Of a DNA stretch of 64,000 nucleotides, positions 25,221 to 37,535 are shown piece by piece (within the stretch, counting starts at the first letter, position 1; the number at the start of each line of letters is the position of its first letter). The translations under genes were made by a program, and so were the position numbers. The notes below the pieces were generated by a model, which ran no database searches, was not told where the DNA came from, and was given only the letters and a program-made list of their open reading frames with translations. The stretch comes from Primula veris. Taxonomy: Eukaryota; Streptophyta; Magnoliopsida; Ericales; Primulaceae. The stretch is taken from positions 3,417,501 through 3,481,500 of the forward strand of contig OY821745.1 of NCBI GenBank assembly GCA_963682055.1, read 5' to 3'.

Positions 25221-25472
25221 CTCCGCCTCTTCTCTTTTTCTTTTATTTGTTTCCATTTATTTATATTTATATGTATGTATGTATATGTTTCGTACGTGGT
25301 GCTTATAGTTTTATATGAGATTCTGTTTGGTTTTTATAATACTGGTAACTTAAATTTAAAATCTGATAAGTCGGAGTTACAAAATACTTATATCTAAAAA
25401 CTAAAATAAACTTCGATTTGAAAAACAAATTATATATATATATAGGATTGACTAAAGTAAATGGTAAGTTAC

Positions 25473-25542
25473 CGTCATGGAATATATATATATAGTCACC
25501 GCATTGTGGGGGATTAGATGGCGTTTGCGACACTTTCTCCAT
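25473..25542 (-). pseudogene. Duplicate first exon of the pseudouridine synthase gene, still in frame
   Basis: A tandem duplication of about 320 bp copied promoter, leader and exon 1 of the neighbouring gene. The copy has an ATG in the same context, the peptide motif QTPSNPPQ, and a donor GACG|GTAACT at the same phase as the genuine exon. It is 70 bp against 64 because a TA run gained 6 bp, adding two residues and keeping the frame. The conserved Trp of VWQTP is changed to Ser. It could act as an alternative first exon spliced to 25074, or be an inert copy. Flanking sequence to about 25700 is also duplicated (TTCTGTTTGGTTTTT). Confidence 0.7.
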
Positions 25543-25699
25543 CTCCGCCTTTTCTCTCTTCTTTTTATTCGTTTTCATTTATTTTTATACGTATGTATGT
25601 ATGTATCTATTTAACACGCGTGTGGAGATGTTTCATACGTGTTTTTTTAAAGAGAATTAGAGGGTGGTGTTTGTAGTTTTAAACGGGGTTCTGTTTGGT

Positions 25700-27900
25700 T
25701 TTTGTAGTTTTAAGGACTTTTTAGTATATAAATGAAATTTAATACTTATTTAGTACTAGTTACAAAATTAATGTATATTTGGTGCTATTGTGATATCATT
25801 CACTTCGCTGCGCTCTCGTTCACTTCAACGGAAAAAAAAATTGTTTTAAGAACAAAAAAATCAAAAAAAAAAAAAAACACATTCACATCAAAATTTTGAA
25901 GTGAATGGATCAAACAAAAGTTCATTCATTTCGAGATTTTGAAATGAATTGACCAAATCCGGAGAAGGGGTGGAGGTCCGTGGTGTGGGAGTGGGCGGAC
26001 CTCAACGATGTGCGGATTTAGTTGGAGAGAGAAAGGGTAATGGGAGGGGGATTCTTTTTCCATTGTTCATGTTACCAAATACTAGAAGGGTTGTGGACTT
26101 CTAAATTGTATATCTTACGTGGCATTCCATTCTTCAACATCTCCAAATAGCCGACTAATAAGTTGTCATGCATGCCACGTATGACACGGAATTTAGAAGT
26201 CCAAGTCATATGTTACAAATAAATTAAGTAAGTACAAAACACACGTTGTAATCATTAAAAAAAACTTGTTAGAAGTAATTAGTTTTAAGTATTGTTCATG
26301 GGAGTGGGAGAGAGATCTTTTTGGAAGAGAGAGAAGATGCATCGAAAGAGAACCAATACTTGATAATATGACTTTTTGAGAATTAATTTTGAAAAGTTAC
26401 ATCAAAAGATAATTAACTATTTTAAGTATTGTTCATCTGAACTCTCGTAACTTGAAATTAAGACTTAAATAACTCTTCTAGTGTGGGTGACAGGGTTTCA
26501 ACATCCCTATATTTTTTAAAAGTTAGCCGCATTACATATTTTACATACAGATTTTTTAATATATCGGATTAGCAACCAAATATATTTTGTGCACTTGAAC
26601 TCTTATTTTTAGAATTTCAACAAATCGTTATACAGTTCTAGTTCGGCCACTAATGTAGGGTGTAGAGTATGGTTGTAGTGTATCGAGAAGCCGGTACTGT
26701 AAATTGGATGCTAATAAGGTACTGTATTTTCCAAGGCGGTGAGAAATGAAATTCACGAGGACCAATTGATATGTTTTCACAAATAATATTCAACATTTTT
26801 TTCTCAAACTGTGAAGGATCACTAGTGTAAATCATGTAATTCATTTTGATCTCCTTATTCAATCTATTTCTCCGGTTTGATGAATAAAAGTAAAAGTATA
26901 TTATGAGGTTTAAAAAGTTGAGTTTTCGGTTTTTGATATGTATTGGTAAGTTTTTTAATTTTTTTTTTGCAAATCAATATATTCTTTTAATTCTAAAGCG
27001 TTTGGTATTTATTAATATTACTATCTTATACTTGTCAAACAAATAATTAAACATAAAAAAAATATAAATGTCAAATTTTACATATTTTTTTAACAAATAC
27101 TTAAGAAATAAAATAATAAGTTGATTTTAAAAAAAATAAAAAAATAATTATAAATACCTATGAAAAAACTGAAAACCTAATAAAAATCTGAAAATTGAAA
27201 CATAATAAAATTTGAATTCATCGCACAACTGCATCCAACCTCATAATAATAGCTTATGTACCAGAATTACTGAAACTAAATTACTAATGTAACTATTATG
27301 TGTAGGACCAAGGTGTCTAAACCAAAAGATGGGGTAGTTCATTTCCAGTGCTTAAACTTTGGCCTGTTTATAACTTTTATCTACATACTTCTACACAATG
27401 CAGTATAAGTGCCCAAACATTATGAACTTTGCAACTTTTGTCCATGAAGCTAATTTTCTAGGTGTTTATTCACACAAAAAATCAGTATAAATAACATTAT
27501 AACTTACATTTAGTCACCAAAGCAAGCTTCGAAATATATATTGGGAAGAATACATGAACAAGTACGCACATAATTGTTTCAAAAGTAATTAACATCCTTC
27601 ATTTTATTTCATAAAAAAACTAAACATTCTAAGAAAAATGTACAATTCCTAAAGTACAGAACTTAAATTTTCTTCATAAAACTATAGGGACAAAAATAGA
27701 CAAAGACCAAAGGTTGAATCAAAGTAGAACCCAAAGAAAATATTAGAACAAAAGAACTATTGCAAGTTAAAAAAAATAAAAATGTCCAAATATTATTTCC
27801 TCAAACCATGGGCGAGTATTATAATTGTAATTGTATTCACCCAACTCTAATAAATCCCCCTTATCCAAGTTACTTCCTAATTGCGGTCCTAATCAACTCA
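25700..27900. other. Intergenic, no gene recognised
   Basis: AT-rich, with A-runs near 25840-25890 and a minus-strand chance frame at 26650-26862. The only less AT-rich stretch is 25960-26050, with no coding signal. The last 200 bp are CA-rich (CACACACATACACACTCACT), as in a plant 5' leader, and lead into the B3 gene. Confidence 0.4.
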
Positions 27901-27988
27901 CGTTTTTGTACTACTGTACCACTCCCCATGTACATAACTACCTCACATCCACACACATACACACTCACTAAACTCTCTCTCATCCTAG

Positions 27989-28366
27989 ATGGTCGATCTC
28001 AACTACGCCCCTCAAGAGCCCGAAATGTGGCCAGTGAGCAAACTCCTCACGAGCAGCGACACTTCTGTCTCAAACGCGAAGCTACATTTCCCAAAAAGGC
28101 CATTCGAAGAGAACATTGTTAACCAAATGAGTGAGGCTCAAAGAATGGTATTGAACACCGATCCTTTTAGGGTTGTCGTTCAGGCTGTTGACGATGATAC
28201 GAACGAGAGGAGGGAGATGGCGATAACGAATGTGGGGAGCGGGTTTAACCTGAGTAATAGGTGGGGAGAAGTGATTAGGAAAAAAGGGTTAAGGCCTAAG
28301 CAAGTGATTAAGGTTAGATGGGCTGATCAGTGTTTGCACTTCACTGTGCCACCTCAGCCTAACTGA
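27989..28366 (+). CDS. Small single-exon B3-domain protein
   Basis: 125 aa. From residue 17 the sequence follows the plant B3 DNA-binding fold: KLLTSSDTSVSNAKLHFPKR aligns with the LTxSDV...LxxP start, FRVVVQAVD gives a core strand, and NVGSGFNLSNRWGEVIRKKG followed by LRPKQVI is the typical W...F.K..GL..GD.I half. It occupies nearly the whole protein, so this is a minimal one-domain B3 protein with no regulatory tail, most like REM/DUF313-type B3 proteins. A nuclear DNA-binding role is inferred. Codons are GC-richer than the surroundings, which supports real coding sequence. The first ATG follows a CA- and CT-rich leader. An overlapping frame from 27760 is a shadow. The region after the stop codon is tandemly duplicated. 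Confidence 0.8.
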   Translation: MVDLNYAPQEPEMWPVSKLLTSSDTSVSNAKLHFPKRPFEENIVNQMSEAQRMVLNTDPFRVVVQAVDDDTNERREMAITNVGSGFNLSNRWGEVIRKKGLRPKQVIKVRWADQCLHFTVPPQPN

Positions 28367-28367
28367 G

Positions 28368-28842
28368 GTGTATCTTGTTATGTATCTATGCATGCTTGTA
28401 TATGCAACCTATGTTACACTATGTCATGAGTTTTACTATTTAACGGTTCCAAAGTCATTTATTTTCAGCAAGTTTTATGTATTTAAATACATTAATAAAA
28501 GTTACTGGATATACTGTAATTGTCTTTCATTATATCTGAAGATCCATGGAATTGTTTCCAGTCTTTAAAAGCTTTTTTAAGAGTTCTTATTTTTATTTGG
28601 TGTATCTTGTTATGAATCTCCATACATGCTTGTGTATATATATATGCGACCTATGTTACACTATGTCATGAGTTTAATTTACTATAAAACGGTTCCAAAG
28701 TCATTGGTTTTCAGTAAGTTTTATGTATTTAAGTACGTTAATAAAAGTTGGATAATCTAATTGTCTTTCAATATGTCTGAAGATCCATGGAATTGTTTTC
28801 AGTCTTTTAAAGCTTTTTTAAGAGTTCTTATTTTTATTTGGT
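28368..28842 (+). repeat. Tandem duplication of the B3 gene's 3' flank
   Basis: Copy 1 is 28368-28598 and copy 2 is 28599-28842, about 90 percent alike by eye. Shared blocks include CCTATGTTACACTATGTCAT, AACGGTTCCAAAGTCATT and GAAGATCCATGGAATTGTTT. Copy 1 begins two bases after the B3 stop codon, so the whole 3' UTR and likely polyadenylation region are duplicated head to tail without any coding sequence. Confidence 0.9.
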
Positions 28843-31800
28843 ATATTATCATTAGTGCAATTTATACAAACATGTGATCACGCGTTATATATTGGCAGCT
28901 CAAAAATTCTGATCTATTTTGGGAAAATATACAGGATTGCAGAATTGTTGGTTTGATAATGTTATGTATATATGAAGAATTATCAATGTATTAGTCGAGT
29001 AATTAAGTTGGTGATTGAATTTGATTTAAACGTGTAGGTGGTAGTGCTTTTTCTTCATCCGTACAATTTTCTCGTGTATATATACCACTGTCCGTCAACC
29101 CCACAATTTTGTGGTATCTATTTTTACAGCTGTCGGTTAAGTGTTGATCGTCAACAGTTTTTTGAAAATTAGAAAAAAAATCAGTAACACCATATACTCG
29201 TGACCCGATATTTCAAGGGTCCTACGAGCGGACATATTAAATGGTTGGAGGTGAGTTCAACATCGCTATGCCCGTTCTGATATCATATTAGAGTTCATAT
29301 TCTTTTACCATTAAAATGTCTTGTAATGATAATGATGGATATATCTTTATACATCACGGACTCGATTATTATCTAGACGATGTGGGATAATTATTCTAAC
29401 AGAAACTAATTAGTATTTCATACTCGTTGTTTATTATCATGAACAAAATAAAATAAAATTCAACACCGCAAGCTATCACTATATATACTTCAAAAACACA
29501 TAATCTCAATGCATGCGTGTAATCTTATCATTAATATAATGAGTATATAAATTATTTATAGATATGTATGTGAAAATATGTAAAGAAAAAATAATTAAAT
29601 TTGGTTTTTATTACTCAAGTTTATAATGTTAGCTAGGGTATGTTATGTTTCAAGAGAGAGCCTAGTTATACTACTAATTGGTGAATTTGACTTGACTCTG
29701 TCTCATTTTTGCTAATATAAGTTGGAACTTTTTTCGAATTCTATTTTCCAATTCAAAATTTTCATCCATTTATTAATTATTATATTAATAGAAAAATGAT
29801 TTCTATATCTTTAAGATTTTCGGGTAACTTAGGTGTTTATTTGGCACTTAATCAAGTAATAATTATAAAAAGACTAAAATTATGTTTTTAATTTATTTTT
29901 TTTGTAAAAATTATAAATAAATAGAATAGATGATTAGTAAAAGAGAATTGGAAAAACATTAACGTTTTATAAAGAACCCAAATGAGAGTTAAAGTAATTA
30001 ACTTTGAAAATTAATTATACTTTGCCACAGATTGTCCTAATTAAATTTGTGATAGGGGTTTTGATAGTAATGAACCGAATTGACCTCTTAACTACAGGTG
30101 TCATGCATTATATGTCTTTCCTCGTTAATTCTTCTTGATTATTATTTGGTAAAGAGTCATGATCAACATTGTTAAATTAAAAGTCACTATTTTTAGCACA
30201 AGTGTCTGTCTTAAAATAAATTGCACTAATTGTTCCGTTTACAAATTCTATCTCCGTACACATTATGTGAAGATGAGTTGTTATATTTATGCAAATTTGG
30301 AAGGGTTGTAATTAAATTGCTAGCTGGAGTATTTCTTCATTAACTGTCATTGTTGGTATATGTAATTAATGGTTCAGAAAAGTTGCAAATATTGTCTTGA
30401 AATCGATCAATGGTAGTAGATAATATCATAATTAACAAGAACTTAAGACGGTTCCGTTTAATTAAAAGTACGTAGGAGCATAAAAATGTTTCCATTCACA
30501 GTATATTATGCCTGTGTAAATGTGTTGAAAAGGAATGATTTTCCGAAGCGTTGTTGTTCCTGATAAATATATATCAAGCAGACAAATTTTTTCTTTCGAA
30601 ATCCTTGTTAATTTGTATGTTAAATAACTTAATTACATGATATCAGTATCATTGCTAAGTGCTAGTTAACTATATATAGTATAATGCTAATTACTATCAA
30701 TAATTTTTAAAGTGCTCTTTCATGGACAAGCATGGAAATTTAATTGTGTATTCAACAATTTAACTCAATATGATTTCACCTTAATTAGCAACCACATATT
30801 TATGATTTTTGTGAATACAATCACTAGCTAGACGTTAATTGGTTCATAAAAATATTGTCGGAATGGATTTTTTAAGATTCTAGTTGATTAATCATGTTGT
30901 CAGGGTGGTTATTGGCTTTTCATTTTATTAGTACAAATATAAAAAATGTAGCAATTATTCGATATCTTCTTCTTCTGATTCTTCATCAACCCACATGCTA
31001 TACAAAAAACTAGTGTCATATTTAAAAAAGCTGTCGAGCCATATTTGGGTTGGGGCAAGTGAATCTAGATTTATACTGAAGTTAAATTTTGGTAATTACC
31101 ACCTTTCCTTTTCTAGTTCAGCATAAGAACTATACAGAGCCGTATAGAGGTGCTTTGAGAAGGTAATGATATTGTATAACTTATATTATTTTGGTTTATC
31201 GATGACCAAATATCTTCTTTAGCAGTGAAGCTAAATGTGCCGATTTCAGTCACATCAGTACCGATTGGCACTTCAAGTAATTAATACAATAGTTCAAATT
31301 TTATAGTAAATTAAAAACCAATTTTACCCCATAATAAAAACCTAAATAAAAAATATAGTATTCTAATTAAATCTACCTTAAACGTATTAATTAAAATTAT
31401 AATTCTATTGTTAATTTTGATATATTTTACTTCACGGAAAATTGACCATTTAACAAGGTGACCGAATAAAAAAAAATTATACTATTTTCAATTTTGCTGA
31501 TGACGTTAATATTATGAGTGAGAGAAACATTTTTTTATAAGTTGATCACATGTGGTGAGATGAACGGTGATATTTATGATGATACAACTATACTTATTTA
31601 TTCTTTATATGTATCATTTTGGACTTTATAGCTAGTGTTTTATTAGTTTAGTCATCCCTTCCTAAGTGATATACATAGTACTTATTTTATTTGTTTCTTG
31701 GTTAACCAATTTCAAGTTTTGGGTTTTATAGGGAACTTTTTTATTGTGATTTTATACTCTCTAGTATCAAGTTTTTTTTAGTGAGAAACCAAACTATCAT

Positions 31801-34800
31801 AATTGAGTGGTTTTGCCGCTTTCGTTAACTTTTAAATAAAAACTCGCACCTTACAAAACTTTTATTTTAGCTATTTGTTTGTTAATTTGTTGAAATTATT
31901 CTTATTTATTATTTACTGTTGGCCTTCATATTTAATTGAGAATTCATATCAACTTACTAGTAAAAGTTACCCACTCGTTGCGTGTGAGATGCGTAATGCC
32001 ATAAATCTCGTAATATATTTTATTTTGAACATAATATTCAGATTTTGTATCATTTATTGTAGTTATGCCGGTTAAAACGAATTGTTAATTAATTAAACAT
32101 ATATCCGTAATTAAAAAAATATAGTGATGATAAATTGTTAATTAATTAAATTAGGTATATTGGTAATTATTAAAACATAGTGAGGGTATTTTTAAAAAAA
32201 TTAGGTAAAATTAGACAGTATCATTTATTTGGATTGACTTATTTATAATAGAATGATATATATAATGACGAAAAAACCTTACATGCCTAAGTTTCTATCA
32301 TGAAAAATAATAGTAGAAAAAACCTTACATGCCTAAGTTTCTATCACATTTTCCGTTAAATTAGACGGAAATGAAGAAAACCACTAAATTATAGGAGTAG
32401 TTTGGTTACTCAGTTAAAAAAATTAGGAATAAGAGGTACAAGATCTCAATTTAAATGATTTAGAATCCACACAATTATTGATTTCCATACCAAGTAGACA
32501 AGTATAACACGAGACACCAATTAATTAATTACTACCCTTAATTTTTTATCGCTTTCTATGTTACATTACTTATTTTATTCAAAAACAAATTCTAAAAAAT
32601 TTTAAAAAAAATTGTACAATTACTATAACACATATATCAGTACATTTTAATAATTATTTTAAAAAATATATATACACGCAATTTATTTTGGAATAAATAT
32701 ATAAATTAAACATTAAATATTAGAAAAATTATCTAAAACAATATTATATCCAAATGTTTTAAAATTTGAATACAATATAATATAAAAACTTATAAATTTA
32801 CGAAACTAAGTTGTGAAAATTTAAAAGTTGAATAAAAATAAGAAAGGAAAGATGGAAGGAGTAGAAAATATGGGGTATATAATATTTGGGACTCAAAACA
32901 TTACTTCAAAAGACTATTATCTTTCAAAATTTTGAGAATTAAAAATTTTAAACTGCTTAGCTCCTTATAGAATCTTTATGTGCTATCTAAATTTGGAAAT
33001 TCTTCTTTTTAAACCCCTCCTATCCAAATTATAAAGAGTAATTTTGTATTCTCTAGGAAAATTATACATAAGTATCTTTAGTATTCTCCCTCTTCTTTAC
33101 TTCCTTTTCTTTTTATATACAAAAACGCAATATTAGAAATACTGCACATAATTTACAAAAAGAAAATTGTAGAGATATATATATAGACTTACGTACACAT
33201 GGCTTTTATACAAAATGAGTAGATAGGCGATATCATTAATAAAATAGCTTTAAAATTTAATTTAGAACGTGTATAATATACGAAATTACGGAGGTTGTAT
33301 ATATGCTTTCAGAACGTTGCCATAGTGAAATATTATTTAGTGAACTTCAAATAAAATAAATATTGTGGCAGCTTAATTTGTTTTATGGAAAAAGGAATTG
33401 AACGTACAACTCCATAGTCGAGAAGATAGATTTTGGCCCACTAAGTTATAGATTTGATCCATTTGGTCTAACCATAAATGATTAGATGAACCGATTCGCA
33501 GAATATTCTAAATGGCTAGGCTGGATCAACCGATCAAGTACCACATTTTCTCAACTCATAAGGCAGAATAAGCCGATTCGCAGTAGTTGAAGCTACACTT
33601 AAACGTCTCTAGCTTAGACCAATCAGTCATTCTTTCATTCATTTTATCAAGTTAATCTTTTTTTAGCAGATTTAATTGTTTGGTTACTTAATTTTGAGAA
33701 TGTGTACCTATATTCCATGCGGGATCGATAACAAACTCTGGCAGTAGTAACAGGTGATTTGTTAATTGTTATCAAGCTGGAATGAGGCCGATAAAAGAAG
33801 AACGGGTGATTTGTTAATTGTTATCAAAATGGAATATAATGAGGCCGATAAAAGAAGCAGAAACTAATTTCAATAAAATAAAGACCGTAAAAACCATAAG
33901 GAGTGGGTTGGGTGGATGTTCGGTGTTCGGTAACGGCATATTAATGTTTTAAAAATTCTAAATTATAATGATGAATGGAAAACCTTAACTATACTACTAT
34001 AAGGTACTTCGTATTTTTAAAATAGGAGAAGAAAATCGGGGAAATTTTAATTATGAGAATTGAATATGTAGAGGAAAAGTAAAATGTTTGTTAAATTATC
34101 TTAAACGATGGAACTATTGTCCTTTTAAGTCTTACCTGAATGTCCATATAGAGAAAATATGATGAATCTTATTTTCAGAAACATCAGATTGTTATACCCG
34201 TGATTACTTTTGCATGTGGTCATAGTTATTATATGAATCTTCAATCAAATAAAGGTAGACAAACAAAGATTGCATATGCCTACTTGTTAACCTTAATTTG
34301 ACAATCAATAACTAGCTATGCCTTATAATTCGATTTAGTGGCCCATGTGTGTTAAATAATTGACTTAATAAATCCGTGAACTTGACATATATCTTAAACC
34401 AGATATGCAGCGCAGTCCTCCCAAAGACGGACATCGGGGAACTTTCATCGAGGTTTTTTTTATCCTTACACCATTGTTGTCAGTAAGGGAAATGGAATTA
34501 GGAAGCAAAACAAAAACGGAATCGTGAAAAGTAAAAGAATAATTGAAATAACGGGAAATGAGAAACGATAAATGTTGTTTTTGGCAGAAAGAAACAATGT
34601 TCCCGATTATTGTGCCCTAGACACGCCACAAAATTAGCAAAATCTAATCTGATTAGTTTCGGAAGAAAATAATACACACATAAAGGGGTATTGTTAACAT
34701 CAAATTGGAAATAGAACTTTACTTTCTAAGAAAAAAGCAGATCCAAATAGACGGCTCAATTAAGTACCTTTTTTAGTGTAAAAATCAATTCATGAAGGAA

Positions 34801-35690
34801 ACAAGGGTAAAAGGATAGGAAAGGGGTAGTGATAGACAGCAAATAGAACTCCATATTAAAGAAAAATAAGACTCCATATTCGTTAGTGGGATGTGAAAAT
34901 ACTTATGACTAAGTAGAATACATGACCAGCTATAAGAAAATGTGAAAATAACAACGTGTCTTTTGATTTTCTCTTAAAAATTGTGATAAATCTAGCAACA
35001 GAGAGAATAATTGTCGCTATTCTGATGCTAAATTTTGGTAACAACTCTAATACTAACAAAATAGCAATATAAAATATATACCGGATACACACAAGTTATC
35101 AATCTAAGCCTTTGATAGACGGGAAGAATAAATGTTTTTGTGATGTCGAATTGTCTAGATTTGTTTTTCAACGGTGCAAATAAATTCCGACTCAAGTTGG
35201 GTTAAGACGATGAGTACTTACTATATTGTTCGAATGTTAGCCTACCACTTAAGATTAGTCGAGATTTTTCACGACGTAGTTACAAGGAAATTACAATATA
35301 ATTAGAAATGAGACCACTAAATAAGTGGACCACCAAACAAAAGATTCAAAAGACATGAATAAGTGGATAAAAAGAAGTCAAAGATTGGAGATTTTGATGG
35401 AATTAAATGAGTTGTGGGCAAAGGTTAATGGCTTATGATGATGTTGTTGTTACTATAATGACACAAACAGTTATACAAAATTTACGTCTCTGACAATCAA
35501 GTCTTCAAATTGGCTTTTTCAACGAAATTATTTACACGTCTACATTATAAAATCGTTTGCTCTAGTGTCTCTGCATCACTGAATGATCTTTGGATAATGA
35601 CAATGTATATAGCTCCCATGTCTAACTACAGTATCGGAATCAATTATTGGGCGAGCACGTTGGAAAAAAAAATGAGTGATTAAGAACGAA
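28843..35690. other. Long intergenic stretch, no gene recognised
   Basis: AT-rich throughout. Short frames, such as 31875-32075 (+) and 34883-35092 (-), are hydrophobic low-complexity chance translations. A two-copy repeat of about 70 bp lies at 33751-33860 (GGTGATTTGTTAATTGTTAT and GAGGCCGATAAAAGAAG occur twice). No RNA gene or coding exon is visible. Confidence 0.4.
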
Positions 35691-35695
35691 GGCTA

Positions 35696-35867
35696 CACTA
35701 CAAAAAAAATGTATGAATTGGAGACGGCCAAATCTGTTACAAATCTGTCGCTAAATGATCAAATATGTCAGTAAAATAGAAATCAGTCGTCATGCCGTCC
35801 CCGATTAGGGTGTTGGGAAACAAAATCTGTCACTGATTCCGTGTGCGATTTGACTTTTTGTGTAGTG
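35696..35867. mobile_element. 172-bp CACTA-ended MITE with CTA target duplication
   Basis: Begins CACTACAAAAAAAATG and ends CTTTTTGTGTAGTG. Perfect CTA duplication at 35693-35695 and 35868-35870. Internal motifs CTGTCGCTAAA and CTGTCACTGATTCCGT link it to the 9466-9640 element, so the window holds at least three members of this short family. Confidence 0.85.
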
Positions 35868-36953
35868 CTATAATTGTCTATTTATACTAATTAAGCTAGT
35901 GGAAAGAGAGTATGGATCATGATCGAGTTTATAGAGCAAAGTCGGTTGCCCAAATGGTTAGTATACGGTGCTGGTGATTAGCGTTTGATCCTTGTTGTCA
36001 TGTGAGGGTAATTATTATCGGGAAAAAATATGGGGTTAATCGTTCCGAGTTCTTTATTAGTGCAAAATAACTAGTATTTCAGTTAGAGAACATAGGGTAA
36101 ATTTGCAATGTTAGTGTTTTATGAAAGTTCAAGTTGAGTTACACGTAGTAATTAAAAAAAATATCCATTTTGACTTAAATAAATACTACTACATGGCAAA
36201 GTGTGATATTTTCTGAATATAAATTAAAAATCGTGTTTCACTTGTGCACTGGCTAATCCATCCCCGTATCACTGTTTGTTGAATGCTAGATCCTGATGAT
36301 AAAATGGTTTGCTCCCGGTCTGTTATTAGCGATTTAAGATCATTTGCATCAAACTCTTTATAATTTTATCAAAACAAAAAGTGAAATTTGCACTTTGTGT
36401 TATTTGTGAACCATTTGCAAGTTGCATGTTTTTCAATCTTTCTAAAACATCAACACCAATTTTGTATTGCAAAATTATACATATGCAATGCCGTCTCCAA
36501 CATTTTTTAGATACAAATTAAATTTGGATAAGAAGCATTTGTATGCGAATAAGGCTAGAAAATTAAGAATTTTCGGTTGTGTATTTCTTGTAATCAAGTA
36601 CAAATCAAATGAACTTTCGTGAGTAAAGTAAAAGTTTAACCTTAAAACTTTAGTAAATGAGTATCAATTCGTAATTTGATGGTTGAAAACCGTAATAAAA
36701 TAATATTTTTTTACTTCTGATGTAAGCTGGACGAAAATTTATTATAAACTTTATCGTATGCAATAATTTAACCAAAGAACAACCGAACATTGAACAATGT
36801 TCTCAATTAATTTCCATAAGTTAATTATAAATAAAGAAAATATGGCACTATATATGTCATTTTCTTATAAAAAAAATTAAAAAAATATGTCATTTTCTTC
36901 AAGTTGGCAACCATTTGTATGTCCTATACAAAAAACTTAGGGACTACTTCTAT

Positions 36954-37260
36954 TAGGGATGGATTCGGTTCGGTTTTTAGTAAAACTGAAACCGAAACCA
37001 ACCATATATTTTGATTTCGGTTTTTTTATTTTTTAAACTGAACCGGACCAGTTTTTTCAGTCCAGTTTCGGTTTTTTTCGGTTATTTTTCGATATTTTTC
37101 GGGTTTTTTCGGGGTTTTTCGATCTGTTTCGGTCTTTTTCGGTTTCGGTCTTTTTCAGTTCGGTTTTATTAAAAACCGAAACCGACCCGATTTTTATTTT
37201 TTTTCGGTTAGGTTCGATTATCGATCCGGTTCGCTTTTTCTGGTTTTTCGTTCAGCCCTA
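36954..37260. mobile_element. 307-bp hAT-type MITE with 8-bp target duplication and an empty-site paralogue
   Basis: Termini are TAGGGATGG and AGCCCTA. The 8-bp flank ACTTCTAT occurs at 36946-36953 and again at 37261-37268. The paralogous segment has a single ACTTCTAT at 42385-42392 without the element, which proves the borders. The inside is made almost entirely of degenerate TTTCGGTTTTT units plus inverted ACCGAAACCGA motifs. Terminal bases and 8-bp duplication fit the hAT superfamily. No coding capacity. Confidence 0.9.
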
Positions 37261-37405
37261 ACTTCTATTGCTCCGGGTTAATATTTCCTAGAAGGATTAA
37301 ATAGATACTGTAGCATCTACAAAACTAAGCCACTTGTTCCATTTTTTCTTCTCTCTGTATAAGTATATTTCTTTATACTTGAGTGTTACTATAAATACAC
37401 GTATA

Positions 37406-37409
<4 letters not shown>

Positions 37410-37437
<28 letters not shown>
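37410..37437. repeat. (AT)n microsatellite
   Basis: About 14 uninterrupted AT units inside the segmental duplication. The paralogous place at about 42490-42500 has a much shorter ATAT run, so the tract expanded after the duplication. Confidence 0.9.
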
Positions 37438-37443
<6 letters not shown>

Positions 37444-37535
37444 GTACTTCTAATTCTAAAAGAAATTAAAAATCCTGTTAAATTGGAGGCTCCAATTTTA
37501 AGCTTGTTAAATTGAGATGTAGAACTGATTTCTGC

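Larger units (their letters stand above)
36538..37535 (+). repeat. Dispersed segmental duplication, copy 1 (partner 42026-42600)
   Basis: Apart from the insertion at 36954-37260, this segment matches 42026-42600 in order and orientation. Shared blocks include GTTGTGTATTTCTTGTAATC, CAACCGAACATTGAACAATG, TTCCATAAGTTAATTATAAA and AAGCTTGTTAAATTG. The copies lie 5.5 kb apart, and copy 2 sits just after the SAUR gene. Confidence 0.85.

Noticed and set aside
27760..28122. 120-codon frame overlapping the B3 start
   Set aside because: Runs in another frame through the leader and the B3 coding region; the B3 frame carries the conserved fold.
29200..29400. Possible retroelement remnant around CTGATATCATATTAGAGTTC
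   Set aside because: No paired long terminal repeat, primer-binding site or coding frame could be seen.
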